Part shown: one piece after another, positions 7,502 to 17,898 of the stretch
Layout: every line of letters begins with the position of its first letter
Position numbering within the stretch: position 1 is the stretch's first letter
IMG/VR virus record: IMGVR_UViG_3300044981_000152
Coordinates: 1-64,000 of that record
Origin: a virus
Direction: 5' to 3' (one strand)
Length of the DNA: 64,000 nucleotides
Translations under genes and position numbers: made by a program
The notes under the pieces: generated by a model
What the model saw: only the letters and a program-made list of their open reading frames with translations
Database searches by the model: none
Told to the model about the DNA's origin: nothing

Positions 7502-7915
7502 GTGAACCTCGCCGAGTTCGCCGCCGCTGCGCGGGACCTGGCGGAGCGAGCCAAGGCTGAGCTCGCGATCGAGGTCGCCCGCGCCGGGGCGAAGGAGCTG
7601 CTCGCCGCGCTGGAGGTGACGACCCCGGTGCGTACCGGGGCGCTGCGGGCCAGCGAGGAGATCCGCGAGGTGAGCGGCTCCGGGGCGTTCGCCACGGCAC
7701 TGGTCGGGCCGGACATCGTGTATGACCGGATCCAGAACGACGGCGGCACCATCCACGTCAAGCGGGCCAAGGTGCTGGGAACGCCCGAGGCCGGGTTCTT
7801 CGGCAAGCAGGTCACGATCAAGGGCCAGCACTACATGGAGCGGGCTGAGGAAGAGGCCGCGCCGATGGTGGAGGCGGCCGGCCGGGCCGTGCTCGACGAG
7901 ATCCTGCACCTGTGA
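7502..7915 (+). CDS. HK97 gp10-like tail completion protein
   Basis: This 137-aa protein starts at GTG 7502, directly after the chaperone stop. It begins with an Ala-rich helix, then V-T-T-P-V-R-T-G-A-L-R-A-S, the signature of gp10-family proteins ((T)PVxTGxLRxS), then D-I-V-Y-D-R-I-Q-N-D-G-G and a C-terminal helix. These proteins act in head-tail joining or tail completion. Here the gene lies between chaperones and tape measure, an unusual place since it is normally upstream of the tube gene. Confidence 0.7.
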   Translation: MNLAEFAAAARDLAERAKAELAIEVARAGAKELLAALEVTTPVRTGALRASEEIREVSGSGAFATALVGPDIVYDRIQNDGGTIHVKRAKVLGTPEAGFFGKQVTIKGQHYMERAEEEAAPMVEAAGRAVLDEILHL

Positions 7916-7960
7916 CCTGCCCGATCCGCTGATGGCCTCGCCGGGTGGTGATGACGGGCC

Positions 7961-10900
7961 GTGATCAACGACACCATCGTCATCAACGCCGAGGAGGCGA
8001 TCGGCCAGCTCGACGCCTTCGCAGCGGCGGCGGACAAGGCCGAGGCGTCGCTGGCCAAGCTGAACAGCGGCGGGGCGGGCGGGGCCGGGGCGGACAAGCT
8101 CGCGGCGTCCATGGACAAGGCCGCGGCGTCCATGTCCGCGGCTGCCGACCGTATCGAGGCGGCATCGACCCGGGCCGCCGCGTCGATGGGCCGGCTGTCA
8201 ACGTCGGCGCGGGAGGCCACCGGGGGCCTGGACACGATCGCCGGGAGCGCCGACAAGGCTGCGGCAGCCGAGGACAAGGTAGCCGGGTCCGCTGACGCTG
8301 CCGCGGCAGCGCTGGACAAGCAGGCTGTCGCCGGCGAACGGGCCGGGGGATCCAGCGAGGCGGCGGCTGCCGGCGCGACGAAGTTCTGGGACGGGCTGAA
8401 GACCGTCCTGCTCGGCGTCGGCGTGGCCGCAGGTTACGGCATCGATCGCGCCATGAAGTTCCAGAGCCAGATGCTGCTGCTGCACACCCAGGCGGGCGTG
8501 TCGGTGGCCGACACCCAGAAAATGTCCCAGGGCGTGCTGCTGATCAGCACCCAGACCGGGCAGTCCCTGACCGACGTCGCCGCGTCGGCGTACCACGTCG
8601 CATCGAACATGGAATCGGTCGGCGGCACCGTCCCGCAGATGCTCAACGCGGTGAAGATCGCCGCCCAGGGCGCGGCGGTCGGGCACTCCAACCTCGTGGA
8701 CACCACCAACGCGCTGACCAGCGTCATCGCCTCCGGTATTCCCGGCGCGAAGAACTACCAGCAGGCGATGGGCGCCATCAACGCCACCGTCGGCGCCGGC
8801 GACATGACGATGCAGGACCTGTCCGAGGCAATGTCCACCGGCGTGGTCCCCGTCGTCAAGGGCTACGGGCTGACGCTGAAGGACACCGGGGCGGCGCTGG
8901 CCACCTACGGCGACCTGAACATCCGCGGGGCAAAGGCCGGCACCGAGCTGCGGATGGCGGTGCAGGCCCTGGCGGTCCCCGCAGCGACGGGGAAGGCGGA
9001 GCTCGCGTCGCTCGGGCTGACGACGAAATCCCTGTCGAACGACATGGAGTCCGGCGGGCTGCTGAAGGCCCTGGACGACCTGAGCGCCCGGTTCAAGGCG
9101 AACGGGATCGACGCTCACAACATGGGCGGCGTCATCACCGACATCTTCGGCAAGAAGGCCGGGGCGGGCTTGTCCCTGCTGATGGAGAACCTGGACCGGT
9201 TCCAGTCCAAGTACCCGGCGCTGACGAAGGGCGCGAACGACTTCAATGCCGCGTGGGCCGCGACCCAGGCGACCCCGGCGCAGAAGTGGAAGGAACTGAC
9301 CGCCGGGCTGCAGGCCGGCGCGGTCGGGTTCGGGACGGCGCTGCTGCCCGCGTTCTCTACGGCAGTCGGGTGGGCTGACAAGCTGCTGGCCGATATCAAC
9401 GGGTCCAAGTCCGGGGCCAGGGACATGGCCCTGGCGTTCGGCGGCCTCGCTGCCCTGTTCACCGCGAAGAAGCTGACCTCCGGGATCGAGAGCGCGTTCA
9501 CGACCGGCGAGAAGGTTCTGGCCGGGGCCGGGAAGCTCCTCGGCATCGACAAGCTGGCGAACCTCGGGTCGGGCGGCGCGGCGGCCGGGATGCAGCGGGC
9601 CGGGGACACCATGGCCGGGGCGGCCGGGGCCATGCAGCGGGCCGCGGACACCATGGCGGGGGCGGCTGCGGGGAACAAGGAAGGCTCAGCGGCCGGGGGT
9701 CTCGGCGCGCTCGCCGGGGCCAAGGGCGCTGGTGCCGCCGCGGCGGAGGGAGAGGCGGCCCTCGGCGGTCTCGGCGCGGCGGGCATGGCCAGGGTGATCG
9801 GCGGCACCGCCATCTTCGGCACCCTGCGCGCCGGGCTGGCCCTGGCGATCGAGGACGCCATCGCCCGCGCCATCACGTCGGTGATGCCGAAGCCCACGAC
9901 GGCGCAGCAGAAGGCGATCAGCGCCGCGCCGTCCGGCGTGGAGTCCGTCCTGAACACGGTCCTGGGCAAGTCCGGCGCGGGCAACCTCCAGGCCGGGATC
10001 ATGGACTACCAGCACTTCATGCGGTCCCAGGCCGCTGACATCGGCAACTACATCAAGACCGGCGCCGAGTCCGACTTCCATGCCGCCGCGAGCTTCTTCG
10101 GGTTCGGCGGCGGGTCGCGGCCCCAGCCCGCCGCCCCGCCTGCCGCGCCGACCGCCGGCCTGGCCATGCTCGGCGCCGGCGGGCACCCCGGGACGGCGCT
10201 GAAGATCACCGCCGACACGACCGGGCTGGACGCGGCTAAGGCGAAGGTCGCGCAGCTTGAGGACCTGATGCGGTCCGGCGCCGGCGCGAAACTGAAGCTT
10301 CCCCCGCCGGACTTGTCGGCGCTGGACTCGGCGAAGGGGCAGGCGCAGGCCAGGGCGACGGCGATTGAGCAGGCCGCTGACGCTGCGCTGAAGAAGCCGG
10401 TCAAGCCCGCGCCCCCGGACCTGTCGCCGTACGCGGCGGCGGCCGGGCCTGCCCGTGCTGACGGCAACGCGATCAGCGAGGGCCTGGCGCAGGGCATCCT
10501 GTCCGGTGAGGGTGCGGCCATCGCGGCGGCCAAGCAAGTAAGTGCCGCGGTCACCGCGGCCATGGCCACCACCCTGCAGACCCGCTCCCCGTCCAAGGTC
10601 ACGCAGCAGATCGGCGCGAACACCGTCGAGGGCCTGATCACCGGGCTGGAGGGCGGCCAGCCGGCGCTGACCGCCGCCGCGACGGCGCTGGGGAAGATCA
10701 CCGCCAAGGCCGCCGACGTGACCGCCATCGACTCGGCGATCTCCAAGGGCATCGGCTACGCGGGCAAGGACTCGGCGCTGGTGGCGTTCCTCAAGGCTGA
10801 CGAGGCCAAGCTCACCGGCCTGGCCGCGCAGCGGACGAAGCTCGAGACCGAGATCACCGACTCCCAGCAGATCGCCCAGTCGGCCATCTCGGGCATGTCG

Positions 10901-11677
10901 ATCACGGGCGCGGGCTCGTACACCCCCGCGTCAGCGGCCGGGCCGCAGTCGGCGCAGGGGGCTATCGCCGGCATGCAGCAGATGGCAGCCGACCAGAAGG
11001 CGTTCGCCCAGCAGCTCGCCCTCGCGGGGAAGGAAGGGCTGAACGCCCAGTCGCTGTCCCAGATCGCCCAGTCCGGCGCGCCGGCCGGCCTTCCGCTCCT
11101 GCAGGGCCTGACCGGGCCCGGTGGAGGCAAGGCCGCCATCGCCCAGATCAACCAGCTGGAAGCCTCCATCGTGGCCAGCTCCTCGAAGATCGGCGATGTC
11201 GGCGGCCCGGCGATGTACGCCGCGGGGCAGCAGGTCGCCAGCGGGCTCGCTGCCGGGCTCAAGGCGTCACTGTCCGGGGTCGACAACGCCATGAAGTCGA
11301 TGGCCCAGCAGATCGTCGCCGTCATCAAGAAGGATCTCAAGATCGCGTCGCCGTCCGGGGTGATGGCCGAGCTCGGCTTCGAGATCCCGGCCGGGGTCGC
11401 CAGGGGCATCGACGGCGCCTCGGCCATGGCCGAGGCGGCGATGACGCGGATGGGCGGCCGGCTGGCCGGCGGGTTCTCCCGCCCGCCCGGCGGCGGCTAC
11501 GGCGGCGGGGGAGCGGGCGGCGGCGGCACCGTGACCGTCACCAACATCTTCCACGTGACCGTCCAGGGCTCGGTCATGACCGAGCATGACCTGGCCGCGC
11601 ACCTGCAAGACGTCCAGCAGGCCCACGCGAACAACAACTGGCAAGGGGGCTGGCAGGCCCCCGGCCGGGCCGCGTAA
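7961..11677 (+). CDS. Tail tape measure protein
   Basis: At 1238 aa this is the second-longest gene of the window, starting at GTG 7961. Residues 1-130 are Ala-rich coiled coil. Residues about 150-420 resemble the tape-measure core (T-Q-A-G-V-S-V-A-D-T ... L-T-D-V-A-A-S-A-Y-H-V-A-S ... T-N-A-L-T-S-V-I). Hydrophobic Ala/Gly helices follow, with two related late segments containing (R/A)-S-P-S-(K/G)-V (about residues 880 and 1130). A Gly-rich C-terminus ends it. Tape measures set tail length; at about 0.15 nm per residue this would predict roughly 185 nm. Position after the frameshifted chaperones is decisive. Confidence 0.9.
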   Translation: MINDTIVINAEEAIGQLDAFAAAADKAEASLAKLNSGGAGGAGADKLAASMDKAAASMSAAADRIEAASTRAAASMGRLSTSAREATGGLDTIAGSADKAAAAEDKVAGSADAAAAALDKQAVAGERAGGSSEAAAAGATKFWDGLKTVLLGVGVAAGYGIDRAMKFQSQMLLLHTQAGVSVADTQKMSQGVLLISTQTGQSLTDVAASAYHVASNMESVGGTVPQMLNAVKIAAQGAAVGHSNLVDTTNALTSVIASGIPGAKNYQQAMGAINATVGAGDMTMQDLSEAMSTGVVPVVKGYGLTLKDTGAALATYGDLNIRGAKAGTELRMAVQALAVPAATGKAELASLGLTTKSLSNDMESGGLLKALDDLSARFKANGIDAHNMGGVITDIFGKKAGAGLSLLMENLDRFQSKYPALTKGANDFNAAWAATQATPAQKWKELTAGLQAGAVGFGTALLPAFSTAVGWADKLLADINGSKSGARDMALAFGGLAALFTAKKLTSGIESAFTTGEKVLAGAGKLLGIDKLANLGSGGAAAGMQRAGDTMAGAAGAMQRAADTMAGAAAGNKEGSAAGGLGALAGAKGAGAAAAEGEAALGGLGAAGMARVIGGTAIFGTLRAGLALAIEDAIARAITSVMPKPTTAQQKAISAAPSGVESVLNTVLGKSGAGNLQAGIMDYQHFMRSQAADIGNYIKTGAESDFHAAASFFGFGGGSRPQPAAPPAAPTAGLAMLGAGGHPGTALKITADTTGLDAAKAKVAQLEDLMRSGAGAKLKLPPPDLSALDSAKGQAQARATAIEQAADAALKKPVKPAPPDLSPYAAAAGPARADGNAISEGLAQGILSGEGAAIAAAKQVSAAVTAAMATTLQTRSPSKVTQQIGANTVEGLITGLEGGQPALTAAATALGKITAKAADVTAIDSAISKGIGYAGKDSALVAFLKADEAKLTGLAAQRTKLETEITDSQQIAQSAISGMSITGAGSYTPASAAGPQSAQGAIAGMQQMAADQKAFAQQLALAGKEGLNAQSLSQIAQSGAPAGLPLLQGLTGPGGGKAAIAQINQLEASIVASSSKIGDVGGPAMYAAGQQVASGLAAGLKASLSGVDNAMKSMAQQIVAVIKKDLKIASPSGVMAELGFEIPAGVARGIDGASAMAEAAMTRMGGRLAGGFSRPPGGGYGGGGAGGGGTVTVTNIFHVTVQGSVMTEHDLAAHLQDVQQAHANNNWQGGWQAPGRAA

Positions 11678-11696
11678 GCCCGCCTCTTTCCAGCCT

Positions 11697-11723
11697 CAGC
11701 CCCGGCCCGCGCGCCGGGGCTTT
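11697..11723 (+). terminator. Intrinsic terminator after the tape measure gene
   Basis: AGCCCCGGC (11697-11705) pairs with GCCGGGGCT (11712-11720), a 9-bp GC-rich stem with a 6-nt loop followed by TTT. It lies 20 bp after the tape-measure stop and before the next GTG start, so it probably lowers expression of the distal tail genes. Confidence 0.65.
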
Positions 11724-11750
11724 CCCATGTGACCGCGAAGGAGCGCCAGC

Positions 11751-12242
11751 GTGTCCATTTACCGGGCCTACGAGGTCGACTCGGCCGGCATCTCGATCAG
11801 CGGCACGTCGCTGACCCCGGCGCTGTACATCGCGGCTGCGGCGGCGGCGGACTGCAACGTCGTCAAGCTGAAGGTCGCGGTCGAGGGGGCGTCGTCCCCG
11901 TCGCCGCCGTCCAACGGGTCGGTGCTGTTCACGCTGAACAAGGTCACCGGGGCCGTGGGCGGCGGCGCGACCGTCACCGCCAGCCCGACCGGGCAGAGCA
12001 GCCTCGCTGCGCAGACCACGTTCAAGTCCGGGTCCACGGCGCTGACCGGGCTCACCCAGTCCACCGAGTACTGGGCGACGGTCATCCCGTTCACGACCGG
12101 GGCGCAGTGGTCCGATGACTTCGAGAACACCGGCCTGGAGGTCAACGTCCCCGCGTCGGGCACCTACGCCGTGTACTTCACCGCCGCCGCCGGTGCCGGG
12201 TCCGGGTGCAATGCCCGCGTGATGCTGTGGTTCGCCGAGTAG
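11751..12242 (+). CDS. Minor tail protein, small beta-rich
   Basis: This 163-aa protein starts at GTG 11751 with GAAGGAG upstream. It is Ala/Thr/Gly-rich beta sequence without helices. The late part (V-I-P-F-T-T-G-A-Q-W-S-D-D-F-E) resembles L-P-Q-T-T-G-S-A-W-E-E-F in the product of 22592-23080, so the two may be distant paralogues. The location between tape measure and large minor tail gene suggests a distal-tail or baseplate component. Confidence 0.6.
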   Translation: MSIYRAYEVDSAGISISGTSLTPALYIAAAAAADCNVVKLKVAVEGASSPSPPSNGSVLFTLNKVTGAVGGGATVTASPTGQSSLAAQTTFKSGSTALTGLTQSTEYWATVIPFTTGAQWSDDFENTGLEVNVPASGTYAVYFTAAAGAGSGCNARVMLWFAE

Positions 12243-12288
12243 CGCCCTGACCTCTCCGAGAGCCTGCCGGCTGGCATAGGAGGCTGCG

Positions 12289-15200
12289 GTGCCCAGCCCT
12301 GCCCAGTTCTGCAACGGCACCGCCGGCGCGGGAGTCTCCTCGGCGACCGTCTCGGTCACGGCGGCGACCGGCGGCGGGGACGCCCTGGCCGTCATCGTCT
12401 CCATGGGCGGCTCCGGCTCGCCGACGGTCACGTCGGTCACCGACACCAAGTCGAACACCTATACGCTCGTAGCCTCCTACACGACGGCGGCGCCGTTCCT
12501 GTACCTGTACGCGGCGACCGGGGCCACGGCGGCGCTGACCACCTCGGACACGGTGACCGCCCACTTCTCGGGGAGCACCTCGAGCGGCGCGGGGATCATC
12601 GGCGCGGACTGCCCCGGCGTGGCCACGGTCGACGTGAACGCCACGCCGGCGTCGGGCACGTCGACCGCACCGTCGGTCAGCGGCACCCCTGCCGCGTCCG
12701 GCGAGACGGCGATCGCCGCGTTCACGTGGTCCAACCCCGGCGGCTCGGGCACCGTCGGCTCGCCGTTCACCCAGCTCGGCCAGAACCACATCACCAGCAA
12801 CATCTACACGACCTGCTCCTACGACACGAGCCCGCCGTCCGGGTCGCCGCTGACCGCGTCGTATGCGATCAGCAGCACGACGTGGCGGGCGATCCTGGTC
12901 ACCTTCAAGCCGTCCGCGCCGCCGTCCCCGTTCACCCCGCCGCCCCGGCCCGCGAAAGGCGCCCAGGCGGCCGTCAGGGGCTCCGGGAAAGGAGCCAGGG
13001 GCGCCCCGCGGGTTTTCGTCCCGGTCACCCCTTCCGTGTTCACCCTGCCGTCCAGGCCGTCCAGGGGCGCCCAGGCCGCGGCCAGGGGCGCCGGGAAGGG
13101 CGCGCAGGGCGCCCCGGCGGTGGCCATCCCGCCGCCCGCGGTCAACCAGTGGGCGGCCACCTTCAGCCAGCCGTCGTCGTTCGGCACCACCCCGCCGGCG
13201 CTCCAGTCGGTGGTCGTGCCGCTGACCCCGGCCTCCTCGGTCGGCGGCGGCACGGGGATCGTCACGCCGGGGAACTGGCTGTTCTGCATCACCGGGTCCA
13301 ACCAGGACACGCCGCTGCCGGCGGTCACCTGGGGCTGCGCGGACGACATCCACTCCTGGTGGCGGCCGCTGGCCCCGTCGGGGGCCGGGGGGAACACCCG
13401 GTGCGGCATCTGGTACACCCCGAACCTGGCCCGGCAGGCGGGCGCCGTGTACGTCGCGCCGTCCGGGGCTGCGTCCTCGTTCTCGGTGCTGGTCGTGGAG
13501 ATCGCCGGGATCGGCCCGTGGGACACCGTGACCGGCTTCTACGGGGCGTTCGCGAACGCGGCCACGGCCCTGAGCCTGAGCCTGCCCGCGCCGGGCCCGG
13601 CGTCGTTCGTCATCGCCGGCGTGTGCGGGGACCTGACGACGGCCGGGCAGTCGTTCGCGCCGGCCGGATGGCACCCGCTGACCGCCGTCACCGCCAGCAA
13701 CGGCACCGACCATTCGTGTGACGCGGTGCTGACCGCCGCCACCCTGGCCTCCACCGCCTCCCCGGTCAGCGTCACCGCGTCGTCGTCGTCGCCCTGCGAC
13801 CTGTCCGGGTTCATCCTGGCCGTCCAGATCGGCGCCGCCTCGCCCATCCCCTCCGTCCCGGGGGTGAGCCCCGGGTGGGCGGGGCGGATGATCCTGGAGT
13901 TCGCGCCCGGCGGCGGGTTCGGCACCCCCCCGGATCAGCTGAACTGGGTCGCCCTGTCGGACTCGGCGGCGGCACCGGGCACGGTGAAACGGTTCTGGGG
14001 ATGGGCGGACAACTCGGGCGTCCCCTACCGGCTGGGGCAGCTCCAGTCCGGCACCGGCAGCGTGCAGCTCGACAACAGCACCGGGCCTTCCGGCGGGGGC
14101 GGGGGCGACCTCACCCCGTCGAACCCCGCGAGCCCCTTCTACCCGGACGTGACGACCGGGACGCCGCTCCGGCTCCGCGCCGCGCTGGGCACCCTGAGGG
14201 ACGGCACCGTCGTCAACCGGTGGTACGTCATCCAGCGCAACGCCCTGGACTGGACGGAGAAGCGCACCGGCACGCTGCGGAACTGGGTCGAGGCCGGCCT
14301 GACCGACATCTGGTCGGCGGTCGCCGCGTCGTGCCCGTCCCCCTACCGGGGAGAAATCGGGCAGGAAGCCTCGCTGTACGCGTGGTGGCCGATGGACGAC
14401 CAGCCGCAGGCCGGCGGCGTCCAGCCTACGTCCCTGGTCAACGCGGCGCCGGGAAACACGAACGTCCTGAACATCACCGCCTCGCCGGGCGGGGTCACGG
14501 GCGGCCACCAGTACACCACGGCGGGGGTCGACGCGACCTCCGACGCCGACCCCGCCCCCCCGTCGGTCGCCGTCTACACGTGCGGGGCGCTGCAAGGCTG
14601 GATGTACGGCGACCCGCCGTCGTCCCCGCAGTCCTCGGCGGCCGGGAACCCGGTCACCGCCAGCCCCGGCTCGGCGGCATGGCAGCAGGCCGGGATGCTC
14701 GGGAGCACCGGCGCCAACGGCTGGTTCCTCGCCGTCAATGACCCGGCCTTCCCGCCGCTGTCGTCCGGGGTCACGGTGAAGGGCTGGTTCAACGCCGCGT
14801 TCTTCGGCACCGCGACCGCGAGCACCGCCGCAGACCTGTCCGGCGACAACCTGGCCGGGCAGCCCTACGCGCCCATCACCCTGTGCACCCTGTCCACCTC
14901 CGCCGCCCCCGTCGCGGTGCTGCAGCTGGACCGGGCGACCGGGCACCTGAACCTCATCACCTACAACGGCGCCACGGGCACCAGCAGCAGCGTCTACGCC
15001 GGGTCGGACCTGCGGTCGCAGTCCTGGCACTGCGTCGACATCCAGCTCACCACGACCACGTGGGCGGTCCTGGTAGACGGCGACCTCCTCGCCTCGGCGT
15101 CCGGCACCGCCACCGGGATGAGCAACTTCACGTGGCTGACGCTGAACGGCGACTACGGCACGAACGGCGGCGCGTCCCCCTCGTCCATCCAGCACGGCGG

Positions 15201-16617
15201 CAACGTCGCCTACTCCCACTGGGCCGTGTTCGGCGCGTACCTGCCCGCGTGGCGGCTGACCGCCCACTACTGCGCGGCCATCACCGGGTTCGGGCTGCTC
15301 CCCGCCCCCCAGTCGCTGGCCCTGTCCACGGTCACCTCCACCGACACGGGCGGCACCGCGACCTCCTACACCCCCGACGGCACCCTGTTCGACGGCTCCT
15401 ACGGCATCAGCGGGAACGTCTTCACGTTCACCGCCAAGACGGTGGCGGTGGCGGGCACGGCCACGTCCGGGCCGTCCGCCGAGGCGGCCACGGCGGGCAT
15501 CATCGACCCCTCCAGCGGCGACGGCTGCGCCGTCTGGGCATCCTGGTCCGCCCTGGCCCCCAAAGTGCAGGTCTACACCGCCGCCGCCGCGAACGCCGAG
15601 ACCCTGGCCTCGGCCGCGGCCGGGTCCGGGGACTCGTTCTCCTCCGGATACGGGTCCGGGGCGTCCGGCCACGGGGTCTGCCACGTCTCCGGCGGCACCG
15701 GGGCCGCGCCCCCGTCCGGGCCGTCCCAGCTCGGCGACATCGTGGCGCAGCGGATCGAGCGGATCCTGGGCTACGGCGGGGTCACCTACCCCGGCCGGGC
15801 GATCGACGAGACCCTGGCCACCCTCCCGGTCCAGGCCGCCCTCGACGTGGGCGGGCAGCAGGCCGGCGCGAACATCCAGAACCAGGTCTACAGCGACAAC
15901 GGGCTGCTGAACGTCGACAACTGCGGGGTGCTGTGCTACCGGGCCCGGCCCCGCCTGGCCTCGGACACGGTGATCTGGAACCTGTCCTCCGCCGGCCCCG
16001 CCTACGGGCTGCCGTTCGCCCCGGACCAGGCGTTCGGCAACGACCCGCAGCGGGTGTGGAACACCATCCAGGTCGCCCCGTACTCCCCGGACGGCGCCAC
16101 CCCGCCGCTGATCACCCCGTCATCGGCATCCGCGGTGGCCGTCTCGCAGCAGCAGTACGGCAACCGGCCGCTGCCCTGGTCGGTGTCCTACCTGCAGTCC
16201 GCCGCGGCGATCCAGGCGCAGGTGAACTGGCTGATCGCCCAGTTCGGCAGCCTGAGACGGCGCGTGACCTCCCTCAAGGCCGACGCCGCGTCCCACCCGG
16301 CGGCGTGGCTGTTCGTGCTCGGCGCCAACCCCGGCGACCTGGCGCAGGTGACCGACCAGCCGATGCAGGGCGGCCCCCTGTCCGTGGGCACCTACCGGAT
16401 CAGCTCGATCAGCAGGCGGATCACGTTCGGCGCGAACAAGACCAGCCCCGAGGCCAGCCTCACCATCGTCGCTGACCCCGAGCCTGCCTGGTACTGGACG
16501 AACCCGCCCGCAGGCGGCGGTGGCGGTGGCGGGGGCGGGCCCGGCTCCCCGGTCACTGACGAGGCCGCCGCCGCCATCACCGACGAGGCGGGCAGCACCA
16601 TCCTGAGCGAGGGCTGA
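12289..16617 (+). CDS. Large minor tail protein with LamG-like domain
   Basis: This 1442-aa multi-domain protein starts at GTG 12289 with AGGAGG upstream. Residues 1-215 are Thr/Ser-rich beta sequence. Residues 218-285 hold two copies of a basic linker (R-P-x-(K/R)-G-A-Q-A-A-x-R-G-x-G-K-G-A-x-G-A-P). A second beta domain follows to about 520. From about 540 the sequence resembles the conserved part of actinophage minor tail proteins (R-F-W-G-W-A-D, N-R-W-Y-V-I-Q-R). Around 820-950 there is a concanavalin/LamG-like domain (S-W-H-C-V-D-I-Q-L ... W-A-V-L-V-D-G). It probably forms the tail tip or binds host carbohydrate. Its stop overlaps the next start (TGATG). Confidence 0.75.
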   Translation: MPSPAQFCNGTAGAGVSSATVSVTAATGGGDALAVIVSMGGSGSPTVTSVTDTKSNTYTLVASYTTAAPFLYLYAATGATAALTTSDTVTAHFSGSTSSGAGIIGADCPGVATVDVNATPASGTSTAPSVSGTPAASGETAIAAFTWSNPGGSGTVGSPFTQLGQNHITSNIYTTCSYDTSPPSGSPLTASYAISSTTWRAILVTFKPSAPPSPFTPPPRPAKGAQAAVRGSGKGARGAPRVFVPVTPSVFTLPSRPSRGAQAAARGAGKGAQGAPAVAIPPPAVNQWAATFSQPSSFGTTPPALQSVVVPLTPASSVGGGTGIVTPGNWLFCITGSNQDTPLPAVTWGCADDIHSWWRPLAPSGAGGNTRCGIWYTPNLARQAGAVYVAPSGAASSFSVLVVEIAGIGPWDTVTGFYGAFANAATALSLSLPAPGPASFVIAGVCGDLTTAGQSFAPAGWHPLTAVTASNGTDHSCDAVLTAATLASTASPVSVTASSSSPCDLSGFILAVQIGAASPIPSVPGVSPGWAGRMILEFAPGGGFGTPPDQLNWVALSDSAAAPGTVKRFWGWADNSGVPYRLGQLQSGTGSVQLDNSTGPSGGGGGDLTPSNPASPFYPDVTTGTPLRLRAALGTLRDGTVVNRWYVIQRNALDWTEKRTGTLRNWVEAGLTDIWSAVAASCPSPYRGEIGQEASLYAWWPMDDQPQAGGVQPTSLVNAAPGNTNVLNITASPGGVTGGHQYTTAGVDATSDADPAPPSVAVYTCGALQGWMYGDPPSSPQSSAAGNPVTASPGSAAWQQAGMLGSTGANGWFLAVNDPAFPPLSSGVTVKGWFNAAFFGTATASTAADLSGDNLAGQPYAPITLCTLSTSAAPVAVLQLDRATGHLNLITYNGATGTSSSVYAGSDLRSQSWHCVDIQLTTTTWAVLVDGDLLASASGTATGMSNFTWLTLNGDYGTNGGASPSSIQHGGNVAYSHWAVFGAYLPAWRLTAHYCAAITGFGLLPAPQSLALSTVTSTDTGGTATSYTPDGTLFDGSYGISGNVFTFTAKTVAVAGTATSGPSAEAATAGIIDPSSGDGCAVWASWSALAPKVQVYTAAAANAETLASAAAGSGDSFSSGYGSGASGHGVCHVSGGTGAAPPSGPSQLGDIVAQRIERILGYGGVTYPGRAIDETLATLPVQAALDVGGQQAGANIQNQVYSDNGLLNVDNCGVLCYRARPRLASDTVIWNLSSAGPAYGLPFAPDQAFGNDPQRVWNTIQVAPYSPDGATPPLITPSSASAVAVSQQQYGNRPLPWSVSYLQSAAAIQAQVNWLIAQFGSLRRRVTSLKADAASHPAAWLFVLGANPGDLAQVTDQPMQGGPLSVGTYRISSISRRITFGANKTSPEASLTIVADPEPAWYWTNPPAGGGGGGGGGPGSPVTDEAAAAITDEAGSTILSEG

Positions 16618-17852
16618 TGTCCAAGATCACGGCGTACTCGGCGATCGCCAGCGTCAAGACCGACGACCTGCTCCTGGTCGTGGACGTGCACGACACGAGC
16701 ATGGCGTCCACGGGCACCGACAAGAACATCCAGCTCGGGCAGCTTCCCGCTGTCACCGCGTTCAACGCGAAGTCCTACGGCGCGGCCGGCAACGGCGTCA
16801 CCGACGACACCACGGCGCTGACGAACTGGATCAACGACGTCAACGCCACGACGGCCGGGGCGTTCGCCTACCTGCCCGCGGGCCGGTACATGGTCTCCAG
16901 CGCCCTGCCCGCCGTTACCGCGAAGGGGGTCACGTTCCTCGGCGCGGGCTGGTGCTACACCAGCTCGGAGACGCAGGGGTCGATGATCAGCGCGACCTCG
17001 TCGTTCAGCACCAGCGGGACCGTGTTCACGGTGAGCGGCGACGGCTGCCAGATCCAGGGCATCACCCTGGACGGCGGCGCCCGGGCCGCGAACTGCATCA
17101 CGATCCAGGGCGGCAACTGCCGGTTCTTCAGCGCCGGGGCCCGCGCCCCGGGCAACGGCGGCACCTGCGTCAACATCGCCACCGGGGGCAACTCGGCGTG
17201 GGTGTCGATGTGCCACATCAACGGGGTCACCAACACCGGCAACGGCATCACCGGGATCATGGTCAACGACACCGACCTGATCGTCATCGGCGCCAAGGTG
17301 GACAACACCAACACGGCGTGCGTGCAGATCCTGACCCCCGCCGGCGGCGCGATGATCGTCGACTCCCACCTGACCGCCGGGTCCGGCGGCGGCAACGACA
17401 TCTGGATCAACGGCTCGCCGAACAACGTCGTCATCGCCAACAACCGGTTCGACAACTGCCTCGCCTCCCCGGTGCAGATCTCGCCGGGGTCGTCCACCCC
17501 GGCGAATATCCAGATCACCGCCAACCAGTTCCAGTCCAAGACGATGACCGCCAACACCTTCGCCCTGATCGCCGTCGACACGACCACTCACAGCGTGAAC
17601 GGGCTGCACATCGTCGGGAACGCCGGCTACGGCGGGAGCGGGAACCTGGCCCAGAACGGGCTGGCCGCGCAGACCGTGGCCGGGGCGGCGTCCTCGAGCC
17701 CTACGAAGATCGCCTCGGCCGGGAGCCTGTTTAACTCCAACAACTTCTGGGTCAACTCGACGATGTACGCGGCGTCCAGCAGCCCGACCGTCGGCAGGGG
17801 GAACATCATCACCAATGACGGGGCGACGTACTCGGCTGTGACCGACATCTGA
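16617..17852 (+). CDS. Tailspike-like beta-helix protein
   Basis: This 411-aa protein's ATG overlaps the stop of the large minor tail gene. A short N-terminal adaptor is followed by F-N-A-K-S-Y-G-A-A-G-N-G-V-T-D-D-T-T-A-L (residues 49-68), the hallmark of the pectate-lyase-3 / right-handed beta-helix fold of tailspikes. Later repeats of N-x-(V/I)-x-I-x-x-N (G-S-P-N-N-V-V-I-A-N-N-R-F) are beta-helix rungs. It probably binds or degrades a host surface polysaccharide. No catalytic residues can be named from sequence. Confidence 0.8.
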   Translation: MSKITAYSAIASVKTDDLLLVVDVHDTSMASTGTDKNIQLGQLPAVTAFNAKSYGAAGNGVTDDTTALTNWINDVNATTAGAFAYLPAGRYMVSSALPAVTAKGVTFLGAGWCYTSSETQGSMISATSSFSTSGTVFTVSGDGCQIQGITLDGGARAANCITIQGGNCRFFSAGARAPGNGGTCVNIATGGNSAWVSMCHINGVTNTGNGITGIMVNDTDLIVIGAKVDNTNTACVQILTPAGGAMIVDSHLTAGSGGGNDIWINGSPNNVVIANNRFDNCLASPVQISPGSSTPANIQITANQFQSKTMTANTFALIAVDTTTHSVNGLHIVGNAGYGGSGNLAQNGLAAQTVAGAASSSPTKIASAGSLFNSNNFWVNSTMYAASSSPTVGRGNIITNDGATYSAVTDI

Positions 17853-17898
17853 CCGCCCTGGCCGTAAACGGAGGCGCCGAACCGGGACGGGGGACCGA

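Noticed and set aside
12178-15684. A 1168-residue open frame on the - strand opposite the large minor tail gene
   Set aside because: It is Arg/Gly/Pro-rich, has no motif, and exactly mirrors the GC-rich coding of a convincing + strand gene with good ribosome site and domain structure.
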